Below the pieces are notes generated by a model that saw only the letters and a list, made by a program, of their open reading frames with translations, was not told the origin of the DNA and did no database searches. Position numbers and translations under genes: made by a program. A stretch of DNA of 64,000 nt from Multifurca ochricompacta (Eukaryota > Basidiomycota > Agaricomycetes > Russulales > Russulaceae). The stretch spans positions 116,845 through 180,844 of the forward strand of contig WTXG01000062.1 in NCBI GenBank assembly GCA_022496185.1, read 5' to 3'. The first letter of the stretch is position 1, and each line of letters opens with the position of its first letter. Shown here piece after piece: positions 22,474 to 34,606 of this stretch.

Positions 22474-25400
22474 ATGATTACATCCAACTCATCTAGGATT
22501 CTTGGGATCTTGCGTAGGTCTCCTCGCCCGACCGAAGCAGCCGCAAAGATGTTACTAGGTACAACTCGAAATGAGATTGTCTTTATATTTTAACTTGACG
22601 ATTTGATTGACTGACCGACTTGGTCAAAAAATGCAGATCTCGAGCTCCCTGCCACGGTAGACATTCTCCAACCCGGAAAGCCGGATTCGAGGCTGGGAGC
22701 GTTCGAGGCGTCCATGGCTGTACTGAAGGAGGCCGCTAGCATGACCGTGAATATACCTTACTTGGGAGCTGTCGCTGGTATCTTCTTGCAAATCATCAGG
22801 ATTAAGGGTGTGCGTTTTCTTTTCTTTGCCGTCTCACTTACCGTTGTTTCCACATTTTTGGGCTAATATTTCGTTTGACGCGTGCGTGTGTTGTCCTATC
22901 AGGAAGTTGATCTGTATCGCGATTTGTGGGAAGAGGTCATGTACAACGTCGTCAAAGTCGTCGATCTCGTCAAGCATTTTAGCGCGTTGTGTCAACGTCA
23001 TGGGCTGTGCGACGAGGAGACGTTTCCCCAAAGTTTTGTTGGCATTATAAAGGAACTTGAAAGGTGAATTACCTCCAGTTTCTATTCTGTCCGTGTACAT
23101 CACCGCTAACCGATCCGCTTGTCCCCCCCATTTTTTATTTTATTTTTATTCTTATTTTTATTTAATTTTATTGCAGCGAGTTCGTAAGAGTGGTTGAAGT
23201 TTTATCACAATGTCGTGGGAAGAACAAGTTTGAGCAATTTAAGAAAGGCCTCGGTCGCAATGACATGATTAAAGAGATCCAGAAATGCGACCGTCAGATG
23301 AACAGGATGTTTGAGCGATTCATGGTAAGAGTCTCTCCTTCTCAGTTTGCAGACAGTTCGGCTTTATTTCAGGACATGACATGATAGGCTGCTTTGGTAG
23401 TTGATATCCGCTTTCAACAACTCTTTCCAGCGTCTGGACCTATGCCTGCTCCTAGGCCAACACCGGCTTCTTTGCCCATGTCCATTCCGTCCGTTACCAT
23501 CGAAGAACCCCCTTTGGCCCTTCCCTACCTTTTGCCTTTTACCCAACCTCAAATTTCCGAGCCGTTAACGAGGCCCAGCTCAAATGTTCGTTCGATATCT
23601 TCAACCTCAATCTCAGTCTCAGTCTTGTTCGTCCTCCTATCACGCTTCTTTCTTCTTTCTTTCTCTTACCCCGCTCTGACGCAATCATGCAGGCCATCAC
23701 CCCGCCCGGTCAGACCGCAGGTCTTTTTCGGCCGCGACGCCGAGCTGAAGGGAGTAGTCAACACGATTTGTTCGTCAGCGTCCCCAGCACGCGTCGCGAT
23801 CTTGGGTCCCGGTGGCGCTGGAAAGACTGCGCTCGCCCACGCCGTGCTCACTCACGACCAGGTGATATCCCGTTTCGGCGATTCGCGCTATCTCATCCCT
23901 TGCGAGTCGATCCAATCGCGTGATGCCTTACTCGTCGCGATTGCGAATTCGCTCGCCTTGCTCCAACCCGGAACGGCATCCGACAGCTATCCCGTCGGGT
24001 TAGAGTCTCGGGTGCTCTCCGCCATGGGCTCCGAGGAGTGCATCTTGTGCCTGGATGATTTCGAGTCCCCTTGGGATCAGCCTGGACCCAGCAGGAAAGC
24101 TGTCGAGCTTTTGCTCGCTGATATCACCGGGCTTTCTTCCGTTACCGTTCTCATTACTATGCGTGGTGGGGAGAGACCGAAGGAGACGGCCTGGACGCTG
24201 CCCATGTTACCCCCACTTACCAATTTTGGTCGGGACGCCGCGAAGCGTACGTGGGAGAGCCTCGCTGGCACCTGTGATGAATGGGCGGAAAAGCTCATAG
24301 ATGCCGTCGATTGTCTACCTCTCGCCGTCACCCTCTTAGGAAGCCTCGCGGAAGTTTCCACTGCGGAGATGCTCTGGGAACGTTGGCAGAAGGAGAACAT
24401 AGCGGTGGTGGAGAAGGAGAAAGGAGACAAGCTGTCGAGTTTGGAGTTCTCCATCGCTCTCTCCCTGGAGAGTGGTCGGATGGCGGCCGACCCCTCGTCG
24501 AGACGACTTTTGGGAATCCTCAGCCAATTGCCGGATGGGATGCCCGCATATCCTCCCCCAGAGTTTCGGCGTTTGTTCCCCAACATTCCTGATATCTCAC
24601 GGAGCCTGGACACGCTACTTAAGTGTAGTCTTGCCGTCAGAACGGCGGACAAGAGGGTCCAGGTAAACTCGCTGGTGCAGTTCTACTGTGAGAAGCACGG
24701 GCTGGCCGTTTCGGAAGACAAAGAAGCTCTGAGGGACTACTACGCGACCCTCGCATCTCACGGATATGATAACCTCAGTCAAGATCTGTTCAAGAGGATG
24801 ACGATGGAGATGAACAACATGGAATCTGTCCTTCAGAAGTCTCTTACCTGGACCCCACTGCCGGAGATCACCCCCATTGTCGAAGCCATCGTTGCCTACA
24901 CTCAATTCTGTTCCTACATTGGCAATTTTTCAGATGTGGTCATAACTCAGGCAACACAAGCACAAGGCCTCTCCGAGGAGACTCTGGGGGATTGTTTGAC
25001 ATCCTTGGGTTCAGTCTGCCTCAGTGATGACAAGGTGGACCTTGCTCAAGAGCATTTTGAAAGAGCCCTCACTCTCCACCAGAATGCTCAAGACATTATA
25101 GGTCAGGCTAATGACCACTGCCACCTTGGAGACGTGTTATACAGATGTGATAAGATGGAAGAAGCGAGGACATGCTATCAAAAGGCATATGACCTCAATG
25201 TGCAGGCCAGCAGCACATATGGCCAAGCTAATGCCCTGACACATCTTGGAGACACTTACAGAAAGCTTGGCTATTTGGAGGAGTCCTGCTCACATTACCA
25301 GAAAAGTCTGTCATTTCACCAAGAGCACCATGACCAATTGGGTCAAGCCAATGGGTTGAAGGTCTTGGCCATGTCTATCTCAGAATGGATAACATAAAGT

Positions 25401-26215
25401 GTGCTCGAGAGTGTTTTGAACAGGCCTTGGAGCTTCACAAGGCTGTTAGTGATCTTGTTGGGCAGGCCAATGACATATCTAGTCTTGCAGATATCTATCG
25501 GAGATCAGATGATTTTGTTGGAGCTGAAGAGGCATACAAACAAGCCCTGGATCTTCATAGTCAGGCAAAAGATGATCTTGGAAGGGGAAATGCCCTTAGT
25601 CACCTTGGGGACCTCTACAGGAAGCAGAACAAGCTCTCAGAGGCAGTGTCTTATTATATGGAAGCCCTGCAGTCACATGAAAAGTCCTTTGACAAACTTG
25701 GTCAAGCCAATGACCTCAAAGGCTTGGGTGGCATATACCACAGGCAGGGAGACACCAGTAAAGCCATTGACCAATACAATGCTGCACTGAGCCTGTATGA
25801 GGCTACAAACAGCAGCCTTGGAAAGGCAAATTGCCAAAGGTTCATTGGGCGCATCTACTACACCCAGCATAGACTCAATGATGCATCAGAGATGTTTCAA
25901 AATGCCCTGGAAAATTATAAAAGGGCAAATGATAGCATTGGCCAAGGAAATGCCTTGAATGACTTAGGAGACATAGAGAGGAGAAATGGAAGCCTGAGCA
26001 GAGCAGAGCAGTTGTATAAGCAGGCTTTGGAAGCTCATGAAAAAGCCAATGATAAAGTTGGGCAAGGGAATGATTATAAAGGGTTAGGGATTGTATATGA
26101 GAAGCTGTACAAGCTGAAGGATGCAAAGGAGATGTTTGAGAAGGCTATAGATATGCACAAGCAATCTGGGACCACAAAGAGTGAAAGCAAGATCAAGCTC
26201 ATTTGGAAAAGATAA
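22474..26215 (+). CDS. NB-ARC-TPR NLR-like receptor, one apparent frameshift
   Basis: Five exons: 22474-22558, 22637-22809, 22903-23063, 23177-23324, 23388-26215 (about 1131 aa if one missing base is supplied). Order: N-terminal helical effector-type domain (LGAFEASMAVLKEAASM, VPYLGAV-like NIPYLGAVAG, then DLYRDLWEEVMYNVVKVV, 1-190); Pro-rich linker; STAND NTPase/NB-ARC with Walker A ILGPGGAGKTALAH (about 326), Walker B ECILCLDDFESPWD (about 410) and a CLPLAVTLLGSLA GLPL-type motif; then about ten 40-residue TPRs of the type GQANALTHLGDTYRK. By family it is an NTP-driven switch used in fungal non-self recognition and programmed cell death; ligand unknown. The frame breaks in TPR 4 near 25,361 (AAGGTCTTGG), where one extra G rejoins GQANGLK to VYLRMDNIK. 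A pyrimidine-rich segment at 23,590-23,696 may be an unspliced-looking intron. The TPR half is markedly more A/T-rich than the NB-ARC half. Confidence 0.88.
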
Positions 26216-26274
26216 TGAAAAAGTTGGCACATGGTCCTAGAATTAGGAAATTATAAATGTTTTGTTTTTGTATA

Positions 26275-26479
26275 CAGTGACTCAAAAAAGTGATTCAATG
26301 TTTGGCACTTTTTTATTATTTGTAAATTAATGCCAAAGCTAGGCCAAACAGAGCCAAATGATTCATGCAGGAATGAAAGAATTACATAATAGCTTCATGC
26401 CAAAAAAAGAAACTATGTAATTATATGGAGATATAGGCAATTTAATCTGATGCATCATTGACTCACTTTTTTGAGTGTC
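26275..26479. mobile_element. Mariner-like MITE, TA-flanked
   Basis: Terminal inverted repeats: left AGTGACTCAAAAAAGTGA from 26,276, right TCACTTTTTTGAGT ending at about 26,476, with TA on both sides (26,273-26,274 and 26,480-26,481). The 205 bp interior has no coding capacity. TA target duplication plus ACTCAAAAAAGTGA ends fit Tc1/mariner MITEs. Confidence 0.65.
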
Positions 26480-26521
26480 TATCTGTGTCACAGCCAGGTG
26501 CCTGCTGTTGTTGACATGGGA

Positions 26522-27813
26522 TGTCGCACACAGGTCCTTTGGCATGCATTGGTTTGGGTTCAGGTCAGAGTCAATCAAGGTAGTCAAGAGATATAAGTAT
26601 CAAGTCAGGTCAAGACGTCACAATTAGTGTTGTGCACGGCTCGGCTCGAAGCCGTAAGCCAGCCGTTTCTGAGCCGGAAAAAGCCGGGCCGACATAGGCC
26701 GTGAAAATGGCTTCCAGCAGCCCACGGCTCAGGCTTCAGGTTTGGAAAGCCTGAAGCCACGGCTTTTGGTGGCTGAGTCACGCTTTCTATCCGGATTTTT
26801 GCGAACTGTTGAACCAGAATACTGGTACAGAAGTAGTCTGACATAATTGTGATCGCATTTAGATAAAACAATTGATGAGATAAAAACATGTCTCACATTA
26901 ATTTAGATACTGAGTATATACATCTCAGATTGATCATGTGATGAAATCACTTTCATTAACAAGCAAGATAACGTGTGCGTTTGTTTACTTTAATTTGGTA
27001 GCTGATATAGTACATCTAAATTGTATATAAAGCCACTGATAAATAATTAGATTTACATCGCACGCTCGATCAGCTTTGGTATTTTGTAGAATAGTACTAG
27101 AACCTATTTAAAGATGCCCTGTAGCACGCTGCAGATCCCATCTCGTCTTCTTGGGGGTGTAGGCTCTTAGCAATTGTTCAATATAGGTCTATTCTTGCTG
27201 GATTTTCACTCTTAGTTTCACCACGATCTCAACATCTTATCTTATCTACATAGCAAGCGCGGGATAGAAACACCCATTACAAACGCTGTTATTGATACAA
27301 GCTAAAATAAGACAACTTATGTTACAGGAATTAAATGGGAGACATAATATGGCAGAAGGCCAAAGCAGTGGCTAGGGGTTGATATAATGTAAACTACAAG
27401 TCCTTCAAAAAATGCAGCTTAAAACTTGATTTGATGCTGTAAAGCTGCGGCTTGGGCCTAAGCCGGGCCTAAGCCAGCCGGAAGCCGTTGCTACAGCCCA
27501 GGCTTGAGTTTTGAAAAGCCTAAGCCGCCAAAAGCCGGGCCTAAGCCGCGGCTTCAGGCCGAGCTGGGGCCGTCACAACACTAGTCACAATGCGCAGCTG
27601 GTATGGATCAAGGCAATGAGTCTGGACATTGCATGTGAAGTCAGGGTTTTCAGATAGCAAGGCAAGAGCCTTTGCTGGAGTTACTGGTGAGCCAAACCCT
27701 CTCAAGTCACATCTTGGAAGAGGGCTGAAGGGACTTCCTAAGGACCTTTGATTGGTACAAGGAGAACAGACTTAGTCTGTCCTAAGATTTATTGTAGTCC
27801 TTAAATACAATGT
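26522..27813 (-). repeat. LTR (family C), truncated, carrying a hAT-like MITE
   Basis: Begins TGTCGCACACAGG and matches the solo LTR at 45,876-47,061 closely up to AAATACAATGT, where Copia A is inserted. Orientation (minus) is judged from a TATTTAA box followed by a GTCTGTTCTC dyad on the minus strand. The MITE at 26,625-27,583 interrupts it. Confidence 0.75.
26625..27583. mobile_element. hAT-like non-autonomous element with 8-bp TSD
   Basis: 959 bp with inverted ends TAGTGTTGTG...CACAACACTA and subterminal GCCGGGC/AAGCCG repeats, flanked on both sides by GTCACAAT (26,617-26,624 and 27,584-27,591). The paralogous LTR at 45,971-45,978 carries GTCACAAT once, i.e. the empty site. An 8-bp duplication and subterminal repeats are typical of hAT elements. 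No transposase ORF inside. Confidence 0.88.
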
Positions 27814-28318
27814 TGTTGAACAGGCATGAGGCGCAGCATACTGACTGTAAAGTGTTAGCAGTTTAGGCTAGAGGGACAAGTTATACTTCAGAGGTGAAGA
27901 AAACTCTATTATACTATACTACACACCTAGAGGGACAAGTTATCTACATGAGACGGTTAGTCAAAGATAAGGTAGTAAGTAAGAGACTGGGACTTACACT
28001 TCAGAGGTGAAGAAAACTCTGAAGTGTAGAGGACAAAACAGACACCCTTATATACCCTAGGGATGGTCTGTGCACACTGGGAATAAGTCCACTGGTGCCG
28101 GACAAAGTCCAAACAATAAACATGAGGGAGAAAAGCCATTGGCTACTACAGAAATCACATGCTACATGGTGTATCAGTCAGCTACTGTGGAATGTGAGAA
28201 GGAAAGTAATAATGATAATGTAAATAGTCCGAAACTCCGGTATCTAATCTAATCTACAAAGCAGCTAATCTGATCACCTGATGCCTGAAGCATCACCAAA
28301 CATCTTCTGTGTTCAACA
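27814..28318 (-). repeat. Copia A 3' LTR
   Basis: 505 bp, starts TGTTGAACACAG and ends TG(T)TCAACA in sense orientation; same family as the LTRs of Copia D and G and the solo LTR at 47,299. Contains the promoter and hairpin described for the Copia D LTR. Confidence 0.88.
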
Positions 28319-28511
28319 TCCCTCCATGCTGAAGGCATCTGGTCATGGATGGGAAATGAGTTGGATGAGCACACTGCCATCACAATTAAATGAGCACATT
28401 GCCAGCCAGAGATCCAACTTCTCTAACTCTTTTGAGTGCGAGAGAGGCATGGTGTTCAGAGGCATATCGAGGTGATTCTCTTATGCAAACTGAAACCATA
28501 CACACCTCTTG

Positions 28512-29254
28512 TGTCACAGCCAGGTCTCTGCTGTGTCCAGGGTCGTTCAAGTCAAGGCCCCTTCAAGATGTGGGGTGCGTGCAAGGTCAAGACAGTCAAG
28601 GGTAAGTTGATTCAGGTGTCAGGGTGAGCCACAGAGGGCCAGGGTCAAGGATCAAGGTCAAGGCTGCCGAAGCAAGTCAATTCAAGGTCAAGGCAAACTA
28701 CAAGGAGCTGCAGTCAAGGTTCAAGATGCCCACAAGTTACAAGAAGGGCACGCGTGCAAGAAGTGAGTCGAGGCAGTGGCAATATGCCCTGCTGAAGATC
28801 TGGGGTGAAGGCTTCCTAAGTTGCAGCTTAGGAAGTTCAAGAGGGATTCTGAGGAAGAACAGTAAACCTGTATTAGATACAAGAGAACAGACTTAAAGTC
28901 TGTCTCTACTAGTGTGTCCTCCTTAAATACAAGTATTCTAGTGTCTTTGTAAGTAAAGGAGAATATTCAGTATAGTAAAGTAAAAGTCCATGTGAATCTC
29001 CAGTGGAGATTGAGACAGGAAATGTAAGTGGTGTTGCACCCACTCCAAAGGCAAATGAGTGTCAGTCCAAGTCAGTCTAAGTCCGAAAATCAGATCAGAT
29101 AAGAAGAGATCATCAACTCCCGTCACATGACTCGGAGTAAGAAGTCGAAATGCTGAGACAAAAGTCGAATGCGCGCGGGTCGAAAAACCGTCACAAAAGT
29201 CACACGCGCGTCACAAGTGCATCACAAACCGTTACATCGACAAAAAGCGTCACA
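28512..29254 (-). repeat. Solo LTR (family B) nested in Copia A
   Basis: 743 bp beginning TGTCACAGCC and ending CGTCACA, flanked by TCTTG on both sides (28,507-28,511; 29,255-29,259). The sequence outside it is contiguous with Copia D's 3' untranslated region, confirming insertion. Holds the shared TATTTAA plus GTCTG dyad. No ORF. Confidence 0.8.
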
Positions 29255-29337
29255 TCTTGCATCACTCTCAAAGTTGAGAACTTTGCTCATGGTGGGAAAG
29301 TGAAACTGGTATTCAAAGTCTCCAGATTCCAGCTCTC

Positions 29338-32300
29338 TCATTTCAGCATAAGTCCAAGTCCATTTACCATGGTTTCAAATGATGCTCTTGGTAGAGACTT
29401 AGTGAAGCCATCTGCCAGCATCTCACCAGTGGGGGTTCGCACTAACTCAATTATGTGCGATTCAATGTACCCCCTAATGGCATGGTACTTGATGGGAATA
29501 TGCTTTGACCGCCTTCCTGTGACTGGGTTTAATGCCAAATCCATGGCACCCTTATTGTCACAGTGGAGTAGTATAGGGGAGGATACCTCATACCCTAGTT
29601 CCTCCATAAAAGTCCTATACCACGCTGCCTGATTTGCAGCCTCAGAGAGGCTCATATATTCGGCTTCAGTGGTGGACTGTGCTACTGTTTTCTGTTTTCT
29701 GGAACACCATGAAATGGCACCATTTGCTAAGAAAAACACATAGCCTGAGGTAGAGCGGCAGTCCTCTTGATCTCCCCATGAGGAATCTGCAAAGCCATGA
29801 AGGCCACTCTCCCCATTCCCTCCAGAATACCGCAACTTGCAGTCTTTTGTACTGTTAAGATACTTCAAGACATACTTTGCAAGTCGCATGTGATCTTGAG
29901 AGGGGTTGGAAGCATACTGACTAAGGCGCGCCACAGCAAAACTGATATCGGGTCTGCTTCCAATCTGCACCCATAGCAGAGACCCCATCAGCTGTTGGTA
30001 CTTCTTTATCTCAGAAGTAGATGCCTGGCCTTCAAACTTGACCAGATGTACATCAGCGCCAGAGGGAAGAGGAGTATATACTCGGTTGGAATCCCTCATC
30101 CCAAACTTCTCAATAATAGATAAAACATAGGCTGTTTGGTCGATTTCCAGTGTCTTGTTAGGATGATCCCTGGTGATATTAACTCCAAGGTACAACTGGA
30201 TTTCTCCCAAGTCAGTCATTTCATATCGATTAGATAGAGCTGACTTCAGCCATGTTATCTTATCATTGGAAGATCCAAGTATAGTAATGTCATCTACATA
30301 GAGAATGACATAAAGTGAATCATCCCCCTCCTTTTGATGAAACACATATACTCCTGCATCAGAGTACGTCCGAGTAAAGCCCAGTTCATTAAGAACTGCA
30401 TGAAACTGTAAATTCCATGCTCGGGAAGCTTGTTTGAGGCCATATAAAGCTTTTTGTAGCCTACAAACTTTGGACTCTTGACCAGCAATGACGAAACCAA
30501 CTGGTTGCTCCATATAAATTTCTTCATCCAGATCGCCATGTAGGAATGCCAATTTGACATCCATCTGGTGGATTTCCCAATCCTCTAGCATAGCTAGCGC
30601 TAGTAATAATCTAAGTGATTCGAATCTGGCGACTGGTGAGAATGTTTCATCGAAGTCCACCCCTTCTACTTGGGTGAAACCTTTTGCCACAAGCCTAGCA
30701 TGAAACCGTCCATCTGGTTTCAACTTAAAAACCCATTTGGACTTGACTGCCTTCCTTCCTTTTGGAAGATCTTCAAGGCACCACACATTTAGCTTATCTA
30801 AAGCATCAATTTCATATTTGCATGCTTCAAGCCATTCATCTGCATTATCAGACTGCATTGCCTCCTGAAAAGTCAGGGGTCCCTATAAGAGACACCTGCG
30901 GCATTAAGCAATTCCATATTCCCAAGTCTGGAAGAACCTTGCACGAACTCAGCATTATCCTCATTGTAGAATCAGGATTCATGCGGCGTGAACATTTAGG
31001 ACGGGCAGTATCAAGATCTAGATCTTCCTGCACGGCCTTGTCACATTGTTGAGAGTGTGGACTTTCCCTAGTAAATACTGGTTGGGGAATTTTGCCACCA
31101 GTCTTTTTCTTAGACTGTCTCTTTGCACGGGTTCTTTCGGAAGCTCTGATGGTTCCATAATTTGGGATGGAGGTGTCTGATAGATGGTTTGATCATGTGT
31201 GTCAAGCTCATTGTGGGTGTGGTAGGCTCAGGATTTATTTGAGGAGGTTCCACTACCTCCTGTTCCTCAACCCCGGCTCCTTGTCTTCAGGAGCCTGAGG
31301 AACTGTGGCTATTACTGGTTGAGGTTGGACAGGCCTCTCTGTTTCTAAGACAAAAGGCGTAACTTTTTCCTTTTGCTTTCCCTTGCTGTCCTTGGCAAGG
31401 TTGGATGGGAAGGACCCTTCATCAAATGTCACATCTCTTGACAATACGAAGGATCGAGTATGCATGTCCCACAGGAGGTATCCTTTCGAATGGGGTGCAT
31501 ACCTGACAAAGACTGTTTCCCTGGCTTTATGATCCAGTTTACGTCTTTTGTCCTCTGGGACAGTGTAATAGGCTAAGCAGCCAAATATTTTAAAGTAAGA
31601 ACATCTGGAATGTCCCCATCCAGAAGCTCAGCGGTGTCCTCCACTAATTGAACGGATTGGGTTCTATTGTATATGTGACAGGCTGTTCGCACTGCACATT
31701 CCCAGAAACCAAGGGAAAGACCAGCATGATGCAGCATACTGGTGCCTTTTCCATAATGGTTCTGTTGAACCTTTCAGCCTTCCATTTGTTGTGGGGAATA
31801 TGGCATTGTCAATTTATGCTCTATGCCAGCCTTCTCAAGTATTGACTTCAGCTCCCTATTACATATTCGCCACCTCAGTCAGTGTGTAAGGTCTTTATTT
31901 CTTGTCTGTTTTATTTTCCAAGAATGCCTTAATGTTACTGAAGACCGATGTAAATCACTTTTATTCTTCATAGCAACAACTAGAGCTGTCCTGCTAAAGT
32001 CTCTATGAAGGTGGCAAAGTATAGGTTCCCTTGAATTGAAGTACATTGTAAAGGACCAACTAGGTCACTATGAATGACTTCCAAGGGTGCTGAAGCTCTC
32101 TTTTGAGAGGGAGGGAATGGAAGACGGTGTGATTTTCCCATTTCGCAGCCATAGCATGGCTTGTCTTCCACTTGGCTATTATCAATGCTAAGGCCTTTTA
32201 CAGCCTTAGGAGCATGTCTTTGAGGGCCTCTTTAGACATATGACCCATGCGCAAATGCCAGGTTTCAAGGCTAGTTGATGCAGATTTGTGGGAAGCAGTA

Positions 32301-33676
32301 TTTAAGTTCTGCATTGTTTTCCCAAAGACCCAATAGAGTCCCATAGCCTTGACCCTTCGCTATAGTTGCATTATTGTACTTTATTTTGACTTCAGATGGA
32401 GTGAATTCCACTGAGCCACCTTTGTCAGTGATGCAGCTTGTTGACAGTATTCTTTCACTGCCAGGCATATAGAAGACATTGTTCAGCTCTAACTCATAGT
32501 TATTACGAGTTTTGAGGAGAACTTTGCCTGTTCCTTCGACTTGGACTATAGACCATCACCAATTGTCACCTGATGTCCCTTGTGTGGGAAATACTCAGAG
32601 AAATCATCTAAGTATGGTGTGAAATGGTGGTGGCTCCACTGTCCATCATCCAGGATTGCTGCCATCATCGACCTTTGTGTGTGCTCGGTCAACATAAAGT
32701 GAAATGCGAGGTGTCTCATGCACCTCCTGTATTCTGCCACTACCATTAACTATGGTAGCTACTTGTGTGGAGTTATTATGTACACTGGGGCCTTGCCCCT
32801 TCCTCTTGTTGCCCTTTTTGCCTGCATCAGCATTGGCTCTGTCCTGTTTCCTTTGCCGACATTCATTTGCCTTGTGGCCCGGCTTCTGGCAATAGAAGCA
32901 GGTGACATCATTGGACGATGATGCACCTGCAGGTTGTGGCGTGAAAGATACTTGTTTTTTATTTTTATTTTTGTTGACATGGGCTGCCTTGTTAAGGGCA
33001 GCCCCAACACCACTTCCTGCGGTGCCGGCAAGTCGGCTTTCCTCATTTAGGAACCTTTGTACAAGGTCCTGAGGGGAAAGGCGGTCAGGAGGACCTGACA
33101 CCAGGATTGAGCCAGCAATGGCATTGTAGGATGGAGGTAGGGATTGGAGCAAAATAAAGCTCAACTGGAGATCAGAGATCTCCATCCCATTTTCCTTGAG
33201 AGTACTCCTCACATCCAACACATGCTGCAACTGGGGTCTGAATCGCTTGCCCTCCTCCAAGCGGAAGGAGGACACAGAACACCACAAGTTGTAGGTGGCC
33301 ATGCTTCCTACTGAGCTGTAGAGCGATTCCAAACACTCATACTTGGCATTGACAGAAGGATAAGTTCTGTCAGAGGCAATTTGGGAGTATGTTTCTGGTG
33401 ACGTTACCATCACCAGAACTCCCATGAGGACTTCCTCAACTCTATTCCACTCTAGGTACATGGGCTCCGACCATTGTGCGAAGCGCTTGGCATACTCATC
33501 GTCCTTTTCTCCATCCTCTGGCTTGGGGGATTCAGGAATTCAGGGGCATCATGCGTAATATGCCTCTTCATTCCATTAATCCTCAGCAGGGCAGTGAAAG
33601 ACACTGACCACTGCTGCCAGTTGGAGCCATCAAGTTTATCGAACTTGAATGTGGGAGGGAAGACAATGGAAGACAT
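29338..33676 (-). pseudogene. Copia A gag-pol, frame-broken
   Basis: Retrotransposon polyprotein for reverse transcription and integration. On the minus strand from ATG 33,676: Gag (SSIVFPPTFKFDKLDGSNW), zinc knuckle CFYCQKPGHKANEC (about 32,850-32,890), protease region (frame-shifted), integrase HHCC (GCEMGKSHRLPF, about 32,150), then an intact 506-aa block (30,858-29,338) with RT (YVDDITIL) and RNase H. Compared with Copia D, many breaks are single-base losses in C or G runs (e.g. CCACCATT versus CCACCCATT near 32,625; ATCCCCCAAG near 33,530). It cannot make a full polyprotein as written. Confidence 0.88.
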
Positions 33677-33718
33677 TTGAGATGATTTAAAAGAGTTGAT
33701 CCTGGTTCCAAGGAGCAA

Positions 33719-34606
33719 TTAGAACCAGTTGTCCAGGTCTCATTGAAGAGGGCCCGTCCATTCTGCGGCGCTATGCTTCAGAACTTAAGAAAGTCCTGCC
33801 TCTGATGTGCAACTTCTAAGTAGTATAGTAAGCTGTCTAGCACCATCTACAACAAGTCCTAAGCCCACATCAGGGGACATTGTGTAAATAGATGGGGAGT
33901 CATGTCATGGAGGAGCCAACCGCAAGTTCCACTAGAGACAAAGGGTATAGAGCCCTTCCTCTAGTGCTGGTGGTGGAGTCCATGATTAAGCCCTAGATGA
34001 TTGGGGCCATGACTATAGTAGACTATTAGGTTTCCTCTGGTTGGGGCGAACCCCCAATGAAAGCAGCGGGTACTTCTGCCCAGAGACGAAACCTTCTAGC
34101 TACTTTGTAAATACTATAGTAGTTCAAGCCTACTTGTATCAAGCCCAAGTGTCATGGGAGTGACTACCCATGCCTTGTTCTAGACCCTAAACTCTACCAG
34201 CAGGTCGCTAGACCTGGCTTACGGATCGAGCCAAGCATTGACTGAACCTATAGCCCCAAGCCTTCTGGGCAAGCGGCCTACTAAGACTATGGATGGGACG
34301 AAAACCCAGCTATAACTATGAATACTATTTACTTAGAGCGCACATGAGGAACTTAAGGTGTTTCACCTGCTTAGGGTCCCTCATCACCTTTTGCAAGAAT
34401 CCCCTGAGGGACTAGCCAGACAGATCAAGGTGGGCACATAAAGCGCACCACCTCGTGGACAGTTAAGGGCAAGAGACAAATGAAATCAAAGCTCACTGTG
34501 ACTGATTGGGAAAGGAGAAGTCTTGAAGCAGTGAGCTTGAAGAAGTGCGGTTTGGACTGATCAAAAGAATATACAGATCAGTAAAGCGTGCCCAGGGCCC
34601 ATAACC
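33719..34606 (-). other. Copia A 5' leader and primer-binding site
   Basis: Untranslated internal leader between 5' LTR and gag start, starting with GGTTATGGGCCCTGG next to the LTR. No ORF; highly similar to the Copia D leader at 49,515-50,441. Confidence 0.8.

Noticed and set aside
32704..32921. Cys/Leu-rich plus-strand frames opposite Copia A
   Set aside because: Antisense shadows of the Copia Gag zinc-knuckle region; the same shadow appears opposite Copia D.
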